Shown here piece after piece: positions 23,458 through 30,972 of a stretch of DNA of 33,647 bases. Position 1 is the first letter of the stretch. The number at the start of each line of letters is the position of its first letter. The position numbers were made by a program, and so were the translations under genes. The notes under the pieces were generated by a model. It was not told the origin of the DNA. It did no database searches and saw only the letters and a program-made list of their open reading frames with translations. The DNA comes from a virus: positions 1 to 33,647 of IMG/VR virus record IMGVR_UViG_3300040808_001015; one strand, written 5' to 3'.

Positions 23458-24310
23458 CAGGATTATAAGCTTTCTTATTAGATTTAGAATCTGCAGTAGC
23501 AGTAACTCCTAGTTGACCTAGAGCACCCATGTCACCCTTAAAGATATAAGAACCAACATGGTTGATTTTCATCCAAGGACACATCCAAACTGAAAGACCT
23601 GCTTTACGAGCCATCTTACAGAAAAAGTAATCCTCGGATAAGTACCTCTTTGACTCTGGGTCAATGACACAATCAAAGAAAGCATGAATCTCACGAGTAC
23701 CGTCAAACTGGTCAGTACGAACATGGTCAGGTTTATATGATAACTCTGGATATGTGTCTCGATATCTTTCGAGAGCATCTCTTGTAATTAACATAAACCC
23801 AGTTCCACCTTCTGCCACTTCAACAGGGTCGGAGAGTTTAAATTGTCTTATATCCGCAACAGGGTTAAAGACAAAATCTGATGTATATTGTTCAAGTTCA
23901 AAAGGATTTTCCTTTCCAACACCTTGCTGTGCTGCTACAGAAACCTTTTCCCATGCAATTGTTTTCTTTGGATATGGACCGCATACAATATCATACTTCT
24001 CTGGGTCTGATATTTGTAATGCAAGTAATGCTAATGCATCTCTTGGGTCAAATCCAATATCTGAATCTATAAACAATAAATGAGTACAGTCAGAACGAAG
24101 GAATTCATCAACAATATAATTCCTAGCTCTTTGTACTAAACTTTCGTTAAATAAGAAATAGTATTTCATTGGAATTTTATGCGATGAACATAACATACTT
24201 AAATCATTTGTTGACTTTGTATATAATCCTGCACAAGATCCACCATACATAGGTGTTCCAATAAAGAGTCGTTGTTTTTGTAGTTCTTCTGTTTTTACTT
24301 CTAATTTCAT
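23441..24310 (-). CDS. GT-A family glycosyltransferase
   Basis: A 289-residue GT2-like enzyme. The N-terminus (LFIGTPMYGGSC) is followed by YIVDEFLRSDCTHLLFIDSDIGF with the DxD-type metal/nucleotide-sugar motif at Asp82-Ser-Asp84, then EGGTGFMLITRDAL and SEDYFFCKMARKAGLSVWM (acceptor/catalytic region) and NHVGSY. There are no membrane segments, so it is soluble. Similar enzymes are frequent in marine myophages with no proven acceptor; DNA, virion proteins or host glycans are all possible. Since this phage encodes a dCMP hydroxymethylase, glycosylation of hydroxymethylcytosine is one option. Its ATG overlaps the dexA stop by four bases. Confidence 0.82.
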   Translation of the reverse strand: MKLEVKTEELQKQRLFIGTPMYGGSCAGLYTKSTNDLSMLCSSHKIPMKYYFLFNESLVQRARNYIVDEFLRSDCTHLLFIDSDIGFDPRDALALLALQISDPEKYDIVCGPYPKKTIAWEKVSVAAQQGVGKENPFELEQYTSDFVFNPVADIRQFKLSDPVEVAEGGTGFMLITRDALERYRDTYPELSYKPDHVRTDQFDGTREIHAFFDCVIDPESKRYLSEDYFFCKMARKAGLSVWMCPWMKINHVGSYIFKGDMGALGQLGVTATADSKSNKKAYNPVDKSK

Positions 24311-24945
24311 ACTGTGATTTGCTCCATATCATTTTCAGCTCTAGTGATTGACTGTAATCTCATTACGTCAGCCAATATATCCCAAGCTGAATCGTGTGCT
24401 TTAAATACAGAATCCCATTTATCTTCATTAGCACAAGGAGGGAATCCATTCTTCTTCAAACCAAAATCAAACTTTGCATCAATAAAAGTTCTTGTATCTC
24501 TAACTTTCCAATGTTGTAGGTGTGATTGTAAATGATTTACTTTATTCTGAGATTTAAATAATCTTTCCAGAATAACTGGGTCAAATGAATTAGACCTTGA
24601 CCACCAAAAATCAATCTTTGGGCTATCAATTAAAAAATCTGTGAATTGTTTTACAAAATCAGCAACAGATAAATCAGAACTCTTAGGAGCAATATTCTTT
24701 CTTACTTCAGAATCCTGCTGCGACCAAAAGTCCAATGTACTTTTATCAACTACCCAATTGTAATTCTTGACTTGCTCCGATACATTCAATTTGAATTTCT
24801 TCACCTTGAATACATCGCCTAAATTGTATGGATCGTCAGACGTAAACTTGTCCCATTGAAATACCATTACTGACATATCAATGACAGCACAATTATGTAC
24901 GTCTTGACCCATTGTTTCAAAGTCTATTATTAAATCATTTCTCAT
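24307..24945 (-). CDS. dexA: DexA-like DEDDh 3'-5' exonuclease
   Basis: A 212-residue exonuclease related to T4 exonuclease A (227). Motif I IIDFETMG (Asp8, Glu10), motif II WSRSNSFDPVILERL (Asp122) and motif III HDSAWD (His184, Asp189) complete the DEDDh set. It degrades DNA from 3' ends; the role in T4 is non-essential, probably host DNA breakdown or repair. The -10 box of the early promoter ends only 7 bases before the ATG, so the mRNA should begin within one or two bases of the start codon: a leaderless message. No Shine-Dalgarno is visible, in agreement. Confidence 0.88.
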   Translation of the reverse strand: MRNDLIIDFETMGQDVHNCAVIDMSVMVFQWDKFTSDDPYNLGDVFKVKKFKLNVSEQVKNYNWVVDKSTLDFWSQQDSEVRKNIAPKSSDLSVADFVKQFTDFLIDSPKIDFWWSRSNSFDPVILERLFKSQNKVNHLQSHLQHWKVRDTRTFIDAKFDFGLKKNGFPPCANEDKWDSVFKAHDSAWDILADVMRLQSITRAENDMEQITV

Positions 24946-24952
24946 GGTGTAT

Positions 24953-24981
24953 ATTATACTCTATTTTTTATTGAATGTCAA
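24953..24981 (-). promoter_or_regulatory. Early sigma70-type promoter giving a leaderless dexA mRNA
   Basis: TTGACA (24981-24976), 17-bp spacer, TATAAT (24958-24953). The predicted start point is about 24946, next to the dexA ATG at 24945. The -35 follows the stop codon of the methyltransferase-like gene (24986-24988) by four bases. Confidence 0.85.
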
Positions 24982-24985
24982 TAGT

Positions 24986-26206
24986 TTATGACATAAATTC
25001 TTCAAGAGATGGAGTTGTATCTTTTCCGTTAGGGTCAAACTCCATTAATTGTTTATGATTGTTTTGTCTTAAATAAGTGGTATCAGATAATGTTAGTTCC
25101 CCTCTTAAAAATTTACCAATCTCAAAATGTAAATCTCTTGATGTAGGTACAGGAACATTTTGAGCAATATGATTTACTTTAGGCAATCCACCTAATAGTT
25201 CAAAGTCTTCTGGGAATCCCATCATATGTAGAGCTTCACGAATAGTTAATGACCTATCTTCAGTTGGGTGAATCGTATCAACCATATTACGACCAATGAC
25301 TGCATTCATATAATCACCAAAGACATGTACTGAACCATCCCATACACCTAATCCATCAGCATACTTTTTAATTGCGTGGTCAGAATACTTAATACCTTTT
25401 TCATGTCCTGTCTTATGGAACCATTCGTTTGCTTCTTTCATCCAACCTTTTTTGTTAACATAATTGAGAGTTGTCTTTACATCTTCTTCTAACATAATCT
25501 CTCTTACATCACGGTTTGTTTTTGTTTTAATAAATGTATAGTAAGGTTCTTCAGGTACATTCTTATTAATAATCAAATCGTGTTGTAATGCATCATCAGG
25601 AATCTCTTGAAGATATTCAGAAAATGATTTACGATCACGGTTATACCAGTTTAATACAGGAGAAGTACTTGACTTCCAACCAATCGCAAACGTTCTATCT
25701 CGTCCCTGAGGAACTCCATGATATCTCGTTGAGGTTTTATACAGAGATAAAGAATAACCTCTCTCAGCACAAATTTCATACAGTCTATTTGCGACTGGAC
25801 GACCTTTGTTTGTATATAGTGCAGGAGCGTTCTCAACAATAACAACCTTTGCTCCTAAAACATCAATACCATCTTGAAAGACCTGATACATAAATTCGTT
25901 CTTTGCACATTTAGCACCTTTTGATTCTTCAGTTAATCCAGTATTCAATTGCGATAATGCAGCGCAAGGTGGAGTACCTGATACTACATCCACTTGTTTA
26001 ATATTTGGATTTTCAGAATCAAGTAATACATAAGGAATATCACGTCCTTTCGTTACTTGTTGATAATTGACATAATGTCCATCGTTAGCTTCAAATCCAC
26101 TATAAGAATAAATTGCTTCGGGTGGTTTACCGAAAGCTTTTTCCGCTCCTAGCATTTGTCCACCAATAAGCGGAATAAGTGGTGCCCATGTTATATCTTG
26201 TTTCAT
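24986..26206 (-). CDS. C5-cytosine DNA methyltransferase homologue
   Basis: A 406-residue protein with C5-methyltransferase motifs in order: I (PLIGGQMLGAEKAF, about 12-25), IV (SGTPPCAALS, catalytic Cys81), VI (VIVENAPAL, Glu125-Asn126), VIII (PQGRDRTFAIG, Arg169 and Arg171), IX-like (LTIREALHMMGFP) and X (HIAQNVPVP, Asn350). Motif IV is PPCA rather than the usual PPCQ/S and motif VI ENA rather than ENV; the catalytic residues stay intact. It overlaps the GT-B gene by ATGA. In a phage predicted to carry hydroxymethylcytosine, position 5 is already occupied, so it may act on host DNA, on residual cytosine, or catalyse a different C5 reaction. Family is sure, role open. Confidence 0.88.
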   Translation of the reverse strand: MKQDITWAPLIPLIGGQMLGAEKAFGKPPEAIYSYSGFEANDGHYVNYQQVTKGRDIPYVLLDSENPNIKQVDVVSGTPPCAALSQLNTGLTEESKGAKCAKNEFMYQVFQDGIDVLGAKVVIVENAPALYTNKGRPVANRLYEICAERGYSLSLYKTSTRYHGVPQGRDRTFAIGWKSSTSPVLNWYNRDRKSFSEYLQEIPDDALQHDLIINKNVPEEPYYTFIKTKTNRDVREIMLEEDVKTTLNYVNKKGWMKEANEWFHKTGHEKGIKYSDHAIKKYADGLGVWDGSVHVFGDYMNAVIGRNMVDTIHPTEDRSLTIREALHMMGFPEDFELLGGLPKVNHIAQNVPVPTSRDLHFEIGKFLRGELTLSDTTYLRQNNHKQLMEFDPNGKDTTPSLEEFMS

Positions 26207-27462
26207 CCAAAAAAGTCCTCAAGTGTAGCAGCAGTTTTCTTTTCGTATTGTGATATATCAGTAGCGATATAATCTTCATCAATTGCTGTCATAATTTTAT
26301 TGTTTAAGAAGGTGCCATCATATAACTCAGGCTTGCATATAAGTTTACGCAATCCTTTAACTACTGATAAGTACTCTTCTTCATTATTTAGTAATCTATC
26401 CATTCTTTCTTTAAACTCAGTTGGAGTTTTTGGTCGTAAGAAGTCAGGTATAGGTAAATGTTTCTGTTCATCATATGTTGGATGTAAGAAAGGAACAACT
26501 CCTGCGTGTATCATTTCAATATACTTTGCTGTTACCCAACCTTTTTCAATTGGAATAATAAACGTAAATTTAACATTATCCAATTTACGAATTACATCGT
26601 CAAGATGAATAGAACCTTTGAACCTAGCATCAGTTTCTGTATCTGGGTGTTCCCATTTTCCATAAACTTCAACATCTTCAAAATCGTTCAATACCCATTC
26701 CTTCATCAATCCATATCTTGAAGGTTTACCTTCATTCAATATGACCATAAAAGGAATGTTTCTTGTTGTATTAAATTCTTCTGTATAGTCGTAACGAACA
26801 CAAAAGTTTGTTTCCATTCCTGCATATACAGATTCTACAAATTTGTCGGATCGTTCTTGGTTTTCATATGATTCTATTGTACTTGCTTTATACTTATAAT
26901 CATATTGACCTAACGACTTATTTGGTAAATGAAAGATATCTCTTGATTGATTCATTACATATCGTGGATCATTTACAATCTCAACGTAGTCAGGCTTTTC
27001 TTCATTTAACCAAATCGCAATAGGAGAAGTATAGTTCTTTGTCATATCAATCACAGAAGCAGGTTTACCGTCAGTGATACCTTCTTTTAAATGTTTCACT
27101 TGAGTAATCTTACCTGGGATCGTAACAGTACCAACTTGACCTACCATCATAACAGTATAATCTAACTTAAATCCTCTCTGATTAAAATAGTTAATCACAT
27201 GACGATAAAAGCTATCGGTTTCATCATTCTTAATACCTTTCCAAATATCAATTACATTATCATACGGAAACAAATCCAAAGCTTCAGATTCAGAAAGAGT
27301 GCTGAAGTCAGAACGACCGATAATATAAAATGTTTTGTCTGGGTTATTATTTGCGAGTGCAATTAGAACTGAAGATGGCTCGTTGTCTCCACCGATAGGT
27401 GAGAACCTATTGCGTTTAAACTTGACTGACTTGCCAATCTTTGCGAATCCAATGTTTTTCAT
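26203..27462 (-). CDS. GT-B-type glycosyltransferase, candidate DNA-modifying transferase
   Basis: A 419-residue protein. The N-terminal half starts like a GT-B donor/acceptor domain (FSPIGGDNEPSSVLIALANNNPDKTFYIIGRS). The C-terminal half has the pattern of the nucleotide-sugar site (RYGLMKEWVL, VYGKWEHPD, KFTFIIPIEKGWVTAKYIEMIHAGVVPFLHP), with Glu in the AKYIEMIHAG block where retaining GT-B enzymes contact the donor. The size is like T4 alpha-glucosyltransferase (400), and its neighbours (C5-methyltransferase homologue, cytidylyltransferase, dCMP hydroxymethylase) point to DNA as acceptor, but direct homology to T4 enzymes is not visible by eye. It could instead modify a glycan. The start context is TATATTATGA with no clear Shine-Dalgarno. 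Confidence 0.65.
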   Translation of the reverse strand: MKNIGFAKIGKSVKFKRNRFSPIGGDNEPSSVLIALANNNPDKTFYIIGRSDFSTLSESEALDLFPYDNVIDIWKGIKNDETDSFYRHVINYFNQRGFKLDYTVMMVGQVGTVTIPGKITQVKHLKEGITDGKPASVIDMTKNYTSPIAIWLNEEKPDYVEIVNDPRYVMNQSRDIFHLPNKSLGQYDYKYKASTIESYENQERSDKFVESVYAGMETNFCVRYDYTEEFNTTRNIPFMVILNEGKPSRYGLMKEWVLNDFEDVEVYGKWEHPDTETDARFKGSIHLDDVIRKLDNVKFTFIIPIEKGWVTAKYIEMIHAGVVPFLHPTYDEQKHLPIPDFLRPKTPTEFKERMDRLLNNEEEYLSVVKGLRKLICKPELYDGTFLNNKIMTAIDEDYIATDISQYEKKTAATLEDFFG

Positions 27463-27487
27463 AATATATAATTATCCGACTGTATTT

Positions 27488-27922
27488 TTATTTATTAGAA
27501 TTGACCACACGTTGTCTGAGCTCTGTTGAACTGAATGAGTGTCTTCGTCTATTATAATGAACAGGACATAAGCCTTTACCTGTATGTTCTTGGTCTTTAT
27601 ACTCTTCACCAACAATTCTTATGTCAGGATTAATCGTCAAGATCATATCAACGATTTCTTGTTCTGTTGTAAAAGGAATAACCTCATCAACATACTTACA
27701 AGATGATACCTGTATGTATCTCTCAAAAGGAGTTTGAATAGGCTTGTTCTTTGACTCAGGACGATCCACTGTTGGGTCAATCAATAATCCAACAATTAAA
27801 TAATCACACAATGTCTTTGCTTCTTGTAACATTACAATATGACCTGCGTGAAACAAATCAAAAGTAGAACATGTAAATCCTACTTTAAAATCTTCAGGTA
27901 ATTTCTTTCTATCTAAAAACAT
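27488..27922 (-). CDS. Cytidylyltransferase (TagD/ECT-like nucleotidyltransferase)
   Basis: A 144-residue enzyme of the class-I nucleotidyltransferase fold. TCSTFDLFHAGH holds the HxGH motif (His25-Ala-Gly-His28); PTVDRPESKNKPIQTPFERY corresponds to the Lys/Arg substrate loop; RRHSFSSTELRQRV is the C-terminal S-S/T-T-x-L/I motif. This set is typical of CTP:glycerol-3-phosphate, phosphoethanolamine or phosphocholine cytidylyltransferases of about 130-150 residues. It would make a CDP-activated small molecule. The start, with GGAAG 4 bases upstream, overlaps the preceding HAD-kinase gene by 10 bases; coupling suggests that gene supplies its phosphorylated substrate. Confidence 0.88.
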   Translation of the reverse strand: MFLDRKKLPEDFKVGFTCSTFDLFHAGHIVMLQEAKTLCDYLIVGLLIDPTVDRPESKNKPIQTPFERYIQVSSCKYVDEVIPFTTEQEIVDMILTINPDIRIVGEEYKDQEHTGKGLCPVHYNRRRHSFSSTELRQRVVNSNK

Positions 27923-28947
27923 AATTCTTCCGTAATATCATTAACACATTGTATAATAAAATCTTTATCAGGGTGATACTTATATACACGAATAATCTCA
28001 GCTGCTGTTAAAATTATTAATGTGTTTCTTTCTATTTGAGGATTGTAAGCTAACAGCGTATTAATTGAAAGATCTTGTAGTTCAATGTTATAACGATTAA
28101 TAAGCAAGCTTGCGATAAACTTTGCTATGTCAAGTTCACGACAACCAAATACATTAGGGATAGGGTCAATTAAGTACATGTTATGTTCATTAAACAGCAT
28201 GTTCTTAATACCAAAATCTCCGTGACAATACCCGTATTCTAAATTAATATTTGCCATCCTTTCAACAATATCGTTAAACACAGGTACATCAGCTAACTGA
28301 ACATGACCTACAATCCTTGCGATATAGTCATCAAATGTTAAAAACTTTTTAGTAGGTATATGACCGAATTCATCAAGTGCTTCTTGTATCATTGCCAATG
28401 CTTTATACGGAGAATGCTTAAAGAACTCTTCATCGTGTTCAATGTAATCCATTGTAATTGTATCACCAACCACTCTATGGATTTCTGGAGTATATACTGC
28501 ACTGCCAGTTTGCTTATACCATTTTGCCACTTCATGAGCATTACTTGCGGTCTTATGTACTAACATACCATCAGTGTAAATATCAGATCCTGATAGACCA
28601 CCTTCTAATTCACGAATGTCAGCATATATAAAATCTTCAGGTGTAATACCTTTATCATCAATATAGTATGCAGCAAGTGGTTTATCAAAAGACAACATAT
28701 GATATTTTACATGGTGCTTTTCTAACCAAGACCGTATTTGTTCTCCATACTTTTCTTCTGCTTCAACTCTACTCCTACAAGAAATAGAACCACGAGCAGT
28801 AAAAATATCTACTTGCCAACCTGCATTATACAATTCATTGCATTTTTCAATCAAAGCAATATTTGGTTCTGCATTTTCCCAATCTCTGTTTGACGTAAAC
28901 GCTAATGTGTCGTCAAAGTCAAGTACTATTCTTTTGTGTAATGCCAT
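27913..28947 (-). CDS. HAD-phosphatase and APH/choline-kinase-like fusion protein
   Basis: A 344-residue two-domain protein. Residues 1-115 form a compact HAD phosphatase: motif I DFDDTLAFT (Asp10, Asp12), motif II Thr50 (IFTARG), Lys89, and motif IV IDDKG (Asp97, Asp98). Residues about 120-344 look like a small-molecule kinase of the aminoglycoside phosphotransferase/choline kinase family: YCHGDFGIKNML (Asp244, Asn249) and YLIDPIPN (Asp261). A kinase that phosphorylates a small alcohol or sugar, followed by a cytidylyltransferase gene, forms the logic of a CDP-X pathway (compare LicA-LicC for choline). The HAD part may dephosphorylate a precursor or proofread. Substrate unknown. Confidence 0.82.
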   Translation of the reverse strand: MALHKRIVLDFDDTLAFTSNRDWENAEPNIALIEKCNELYNAGWQVDIFTARGSISCRSRVEAEEKYGEQIRSWLEKHHVKYHMLSFDKPLAAYYIDDKGITPEDFIYADIRELEGGLSGSDIYTDGMLVHKTASNAHEVAKWYKQTGSAVYTPEIHRVVGDTITMDYIEHDEEFFKHSPYKALAMIQEALDEFGHIPTKKFLTFDDYIARIVGHVQLADVPVFNDIVERMANINLEYGYCHGDFGIKNMLFNEHNMYLIDPIPNVFGCRELDIAKFIASLLINRYNIELQDLSINTLLAYNPQIERNTLIILTAAEIIRVYKYHPDKDFIIQCVNDITEELCF

Positions 28948-28949
28948 AA

Positions 28950-29150
28950 TTATTTCTTAAAGATAATGGATCTTGTTAGTCCACCAAAGTGATAACAGAA
29001 GAAGAGGAATAAAGGAACAGCAATAGCAATACGAATACTATCTTTAGTCATATTGATTGCTTCCATTAAAAATACGGCGCCTGCCATTGTTCCAAAAATA
29101 ATAGCAACGAACACGATGCCATAAGTCATATCTGTAATAATTTCTTTCAT
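28950..29150 (-). CDS. Small inner-membrane protein
   Basis: A 66-residue protein with two predicted membrane helices (about residues 11-30, GIVFVAIIFGTMAGAVFLME, and 41-57, RIAIAVPLFLFFCYHFG) and a basic C-terminus (RSIIFKK). No family recognised. It is the first gene after the early promoter at 29179-29207 and lies 2 bases before the HAD-kinase gene. A role in superinfection exclusion, in anchoring the following enzymes, or as a holin-like protein is possible, but early expression makes the last less likely. Confidence 0.75.
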   Translation of the reverse strand: MKEIITDMTYGIVFVAIIFGTMAGAVFLMEAINMTKDSIRIAIAVPLFLFFCYHFGGLTRSIIFKK

Positions 29151-29178
29151 AATATAATATCCTTAAAATTTAACTACC

Positions 29179-29207
29179 ATTATAACATGGTTTACTATAA
29201 ATGTCAA
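29179..29207 (-). promoter_or_regulatory. Early sigma70-type promoter of the membrane protein-HAD/kinase-GT-MTase operon
   Basis: TTGACA (29207-29202), 17-bp spacer, TATAAT (29184-29179), starting four bases after the dCMP deaminase stop. The -10 is flanked by ACCAT/ATGGT (29176-29180, 29187-29191). Drives 29150 down to 24986. Confidence 0.87.
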
Positions 29208-29211
29208 TAGA

Positions 29212-29664
29212 TTAGTTGACAGTATCATGTAAAAAGTCAATATCAACTCCTGATTCGTCAAACATACGTCTTGACTTTTCAAATGAGTCTAACCACTTTT
29301 GTGGAGAATCCATCATACCAATGACAATTCTATTTATGCCTACTTGGATAATACCTTTTGCACAATCGTGGCAAACTGGTAATCCCCATACATACATTGT
29401 AGAATCCTTTAATGAAATGCCAGAAAAGGTCGCATTGTATATACAGTTCATCTCGGCATGAACAACCAAGTCATATTTAATTGTTCTATCTTCATACCGA
29501 GCAGGTATATCTTCAATTCCTTTTGGAAATCCATTATACCCAGTTGCTAGTATACGACGGTCAGAGTTAACTGCCACCGCTCCTATTTGTTTTGAAGGGT
29601 CTTTGCTCCAACAAGATATTTCCTGAGCAACACGCATAAAGCGTTTATCCCACTTTGAGTCCAT
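29212..29664 (-). CDS. cd: dCMP deaminase
   Basis: A 150-residue zinc deaminase from the ATG at 29664 (a TTG one codon earlier is less likely). The motif VVHAEMNC gives zinc ligand His and catalytic Glu, and PVCHDCAKGI gives the two zinc cysteines (PCxxC type). SWCSKDPSKQIGAVAV-like N-terminus and GYNGFP are typical of dCMP deaminases such as T4 Cd (193), though this is shorter. It makes dUMP from dCMP, feeding dTMP synthesis and lowering the dCMP pool in balance with the hydroxymethylase gene, which it overlaps by 20 bases. Confidence 0.93.
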   Translation of the reverse strand: MDSKWDKRFMRVAQEISCWSKDPSKQIGAVAVNSDRRILATGYNGFPKGIEDIPARYEDRTIKYDLVVHAEMNCIYNATFSGISLKDSTMYVWGLPVCHDCAKGIIQVGINRIVIGMMDSPQKWLDSFEKSRRMFDESGVDIDFLHDTVN

Positions 29665-30316
29665 CAATTAATTCCTCAATAAAGTTGAAGTGTCTTTCAT
29701 ATACATGGAAGTTTGATGCTGTCCAAATTAATTCACCAACTTCGATACCAAGATCTTCAGCAAGTTGATTCTGAACATATTTTGCCCAAGCATAATCATT
29801 GTTATATCCAAAGACTGCATCGTTAGAACGCATCAAGTAATGCGATACTAATTTATTGTCGCGAACATAAAAAGTATTTGCGTAGGTACACATAAAGTCA
29901 GACATACCATCTCGGTTGTAATCTAAATGCATACTTGGTCGATTATAAATCATTGTTGCTCTACGAGAGTTTGGATTGTTATTCAATTCACGAAGAACGT
30001 GCTTGTATTGATTACCATTCTCTTCAGAGTAAATGCACCAACCATAATTAGAGTTAATCAAACCTTCGGTTGAAGCAACAGATTTCCAAATCTGCGGCGT
30101 TTCACCAGGAATATCATTAACATTCAATGATTGAGATTTATACCATTCTAATTCACGTTCAATATATGCATACGCAGGTTTACGAATGATATGATCTTCA
30201 TCAGCAATAAATGTTGCTCCGATAACTTCAACAGTTTTTACACCTGTCTTATCAATGACAAAATCTTCACTAAGATATTTGTCAATAATCATTTGTCGCA
30301 TATAAGATACGTTCAT
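29645..30316 (-). CDS. 42: dCMP hydroxymethylase (T4 gp42 type)
   Basis: A 223-residue enzyme very similar to T4 gp42 (246). DFVIDKTGVKTVEVIGATFIADE, SLNVNDIPGETPQIWKSVAS, INSNYGW, SRRATMIYNRPSMHLDYNRDGMSDFMCT and RSNDAVFGYNNDYAWAKYV all align by eye. Cys143 corresponds to T4 Cys148 (nucleophile). Asp174 corresponds to T4 Asp179, the residue that favours cytosine where thymidylate synthase has Asn. It turns dCMP into 5-hydroxymethyl-dCMP with methylene-tetrahydrofolate, so the phage DNA is expected to contain hydroxymethylcytosine. A dNMP kinase and a dCTPase needed for full replacement are not clearly in this window, though a MazG-like enzyme is. It overlaps dCMP deaminase and abuts the DsbA-like gene. 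Confidence 0.94.
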   Translation of the reverse strand: MNVSYMRQMIIDKYLSEDFVIDKTGVKTVEVIGATFIADEDHIIRKPAYAYIERELEWYKSQSLNVNDIPGETPQIWKSVASTEGLINSNYGWCIYSEENGNQYKHVLRELNNNPNSRRATMIYNRPSMHLDYNRDGMSDFMCTYANTFYVRDNKLVSHYLMRSNDAVFGYNNDYAWAKYVQNQLAEDLGIEVGELIWTASNFHVYERHFNFIEELIDGLKVG

Positions 30317-30570
30317 TAAATTGATTCCATTAATGCTTCAATATCCGATACTTCAGCAACGAGATCTGAAACGTTTTGATTATGGAAAGCTCTTGCAGTT
30401 TTCCTTAAGATTGATTTTGGAATCTGTACTTCTTCAGCCAAAGCATTAATTGCTTCTTTTTGAAAATCACGTTCTGATTCCATTCTTGTAAATGAATTGC
30501 TCATTTCTTCCATGCAGCCACGGATTCTTTTCTTGTCTTCGTCACTTGACGGTAATATCACATTACTCAT
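30316..30570 (-). CDS. DsbA-like small dsDNA-binding protein
   Basis: An 84-residue, highly charged helical protein. The segment KEAINALAEEVQIPKSILRKTARAFHNQN...AEVSDIEALMESI has the size and pattern of T4 DsbA (89 residues, late-promoter-associated double-strand DNA-binding protein; the family's INELIKDIR...LGV...L..LYHK...E.ETEEV). It shares one base with the stop and start codons of its neighbours (30570 and 30316), so it is translated as part of this operon. The assignment rests on length and pattern only. Confidence 0.55.
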   Translation of the reverse strand: MSNVILPSSDEDKKRIRGCMEEMSNSFTRMESERDFQKEAINALAEEVQIPKSILRKTARAFHNQNVSDLVAEVSDIEALMESI

Positions 30571-30914
30571 TATTTAGTACTCCTATTAAATACATCTTTA
30601 GTTGGATCTTGACCTTTAATACCTTTACGACAGTAAGAGACAAAGAAACTTGAATAGTTAATTAAATCTTTTGCTGAATCTTCAAGGGATTCAAAGTTAG
30701 GATCATAATCATCCGACTGCATTGCTTCCATAACAGATTTCATACGAAGCATTTTTGCATGCATAATATCATGAATGGTTGTAATACCGTTAGGATAGTA
30801 GTCGGCTTGTTGAACAGTTGAGTTCGGATTCTGATAATCGCGAGACTTTTTCAACTGAAGGTCAACGCACTCTTGTAGTACATCAACCGAAACTGGGTTT
30901 GCTTGTTTGCTCAT
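30570..30914 (-). CDS. Nmad1/DUF1599-like nucleotide-modification-associated protein
   Basis: A 114-residue protein from the ATG at 30914, chosen because GGAG lies 7 bases upstream; the TTG two codons earlier is less likely. SRDYQNPNSTVQQADYYPNGITTIHDIMHAKMLRMKSVMEAM, then NFESLEDSAKDLINYSSFFVSYCRKG, matches the DUF1599-type pattern (conserved DY, a K-x-x-R-x-x-S helix and SxxDxxxY). This domain was named nucleotide-modification-associated domain 1 because of its links to phage modified-base genes. Here it opens the operon that encodes the dCMP hydroxymethylase, which fits. The biochemical role is unknown. Confidence 0.6.
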   Translation of the reverse strand: MSKQANPVSVDVLQECVDLQLKKSRDYQNPNSTVQQADYYPNGITTIHDIMHAKMLRMKSVMEAMQSDDYDPNFESLEDSAKDLINYSSFFVSYCRKGIKGQDPTKDVFNRSTK

Positions 30915-30940
30915 AGGCAATCTCCATAATGTAAAGTACT

Positions 30941-30969
30941 ATTATAAATTATTTTGTGTACAATGTCAA
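30941..30969 (-). promoter_or_regulatory. Early sigma70-type promoter of the Nmad1-like/gp42/cd operon
   Basis: TTGACA (30969-30964), 17-bp spacer, TATAAT (30946-30941), beginning three bases after the stop of the GIY-YIG-like gene. The predicted start near 30934 leaves a leader of about 20 bases. Confidence 0.87.
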
Positions 30970-30972
30970 TAG

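Noticed and set aside
24986-26206. Restriction-modification system around the C5-methyltransferase
   Set aside because: No restriction endonuclease gene is adjacent; the neighbours are a glycosyltransferase and DexA.
27489-27496. AATAAATA before the GT-B gene as a late promoter
   Set aside because: It is one base off consensus, overlaps the end of the cytidylyltransferase gene and lies in very AT-rich DNA, so it cannot be told from chance.
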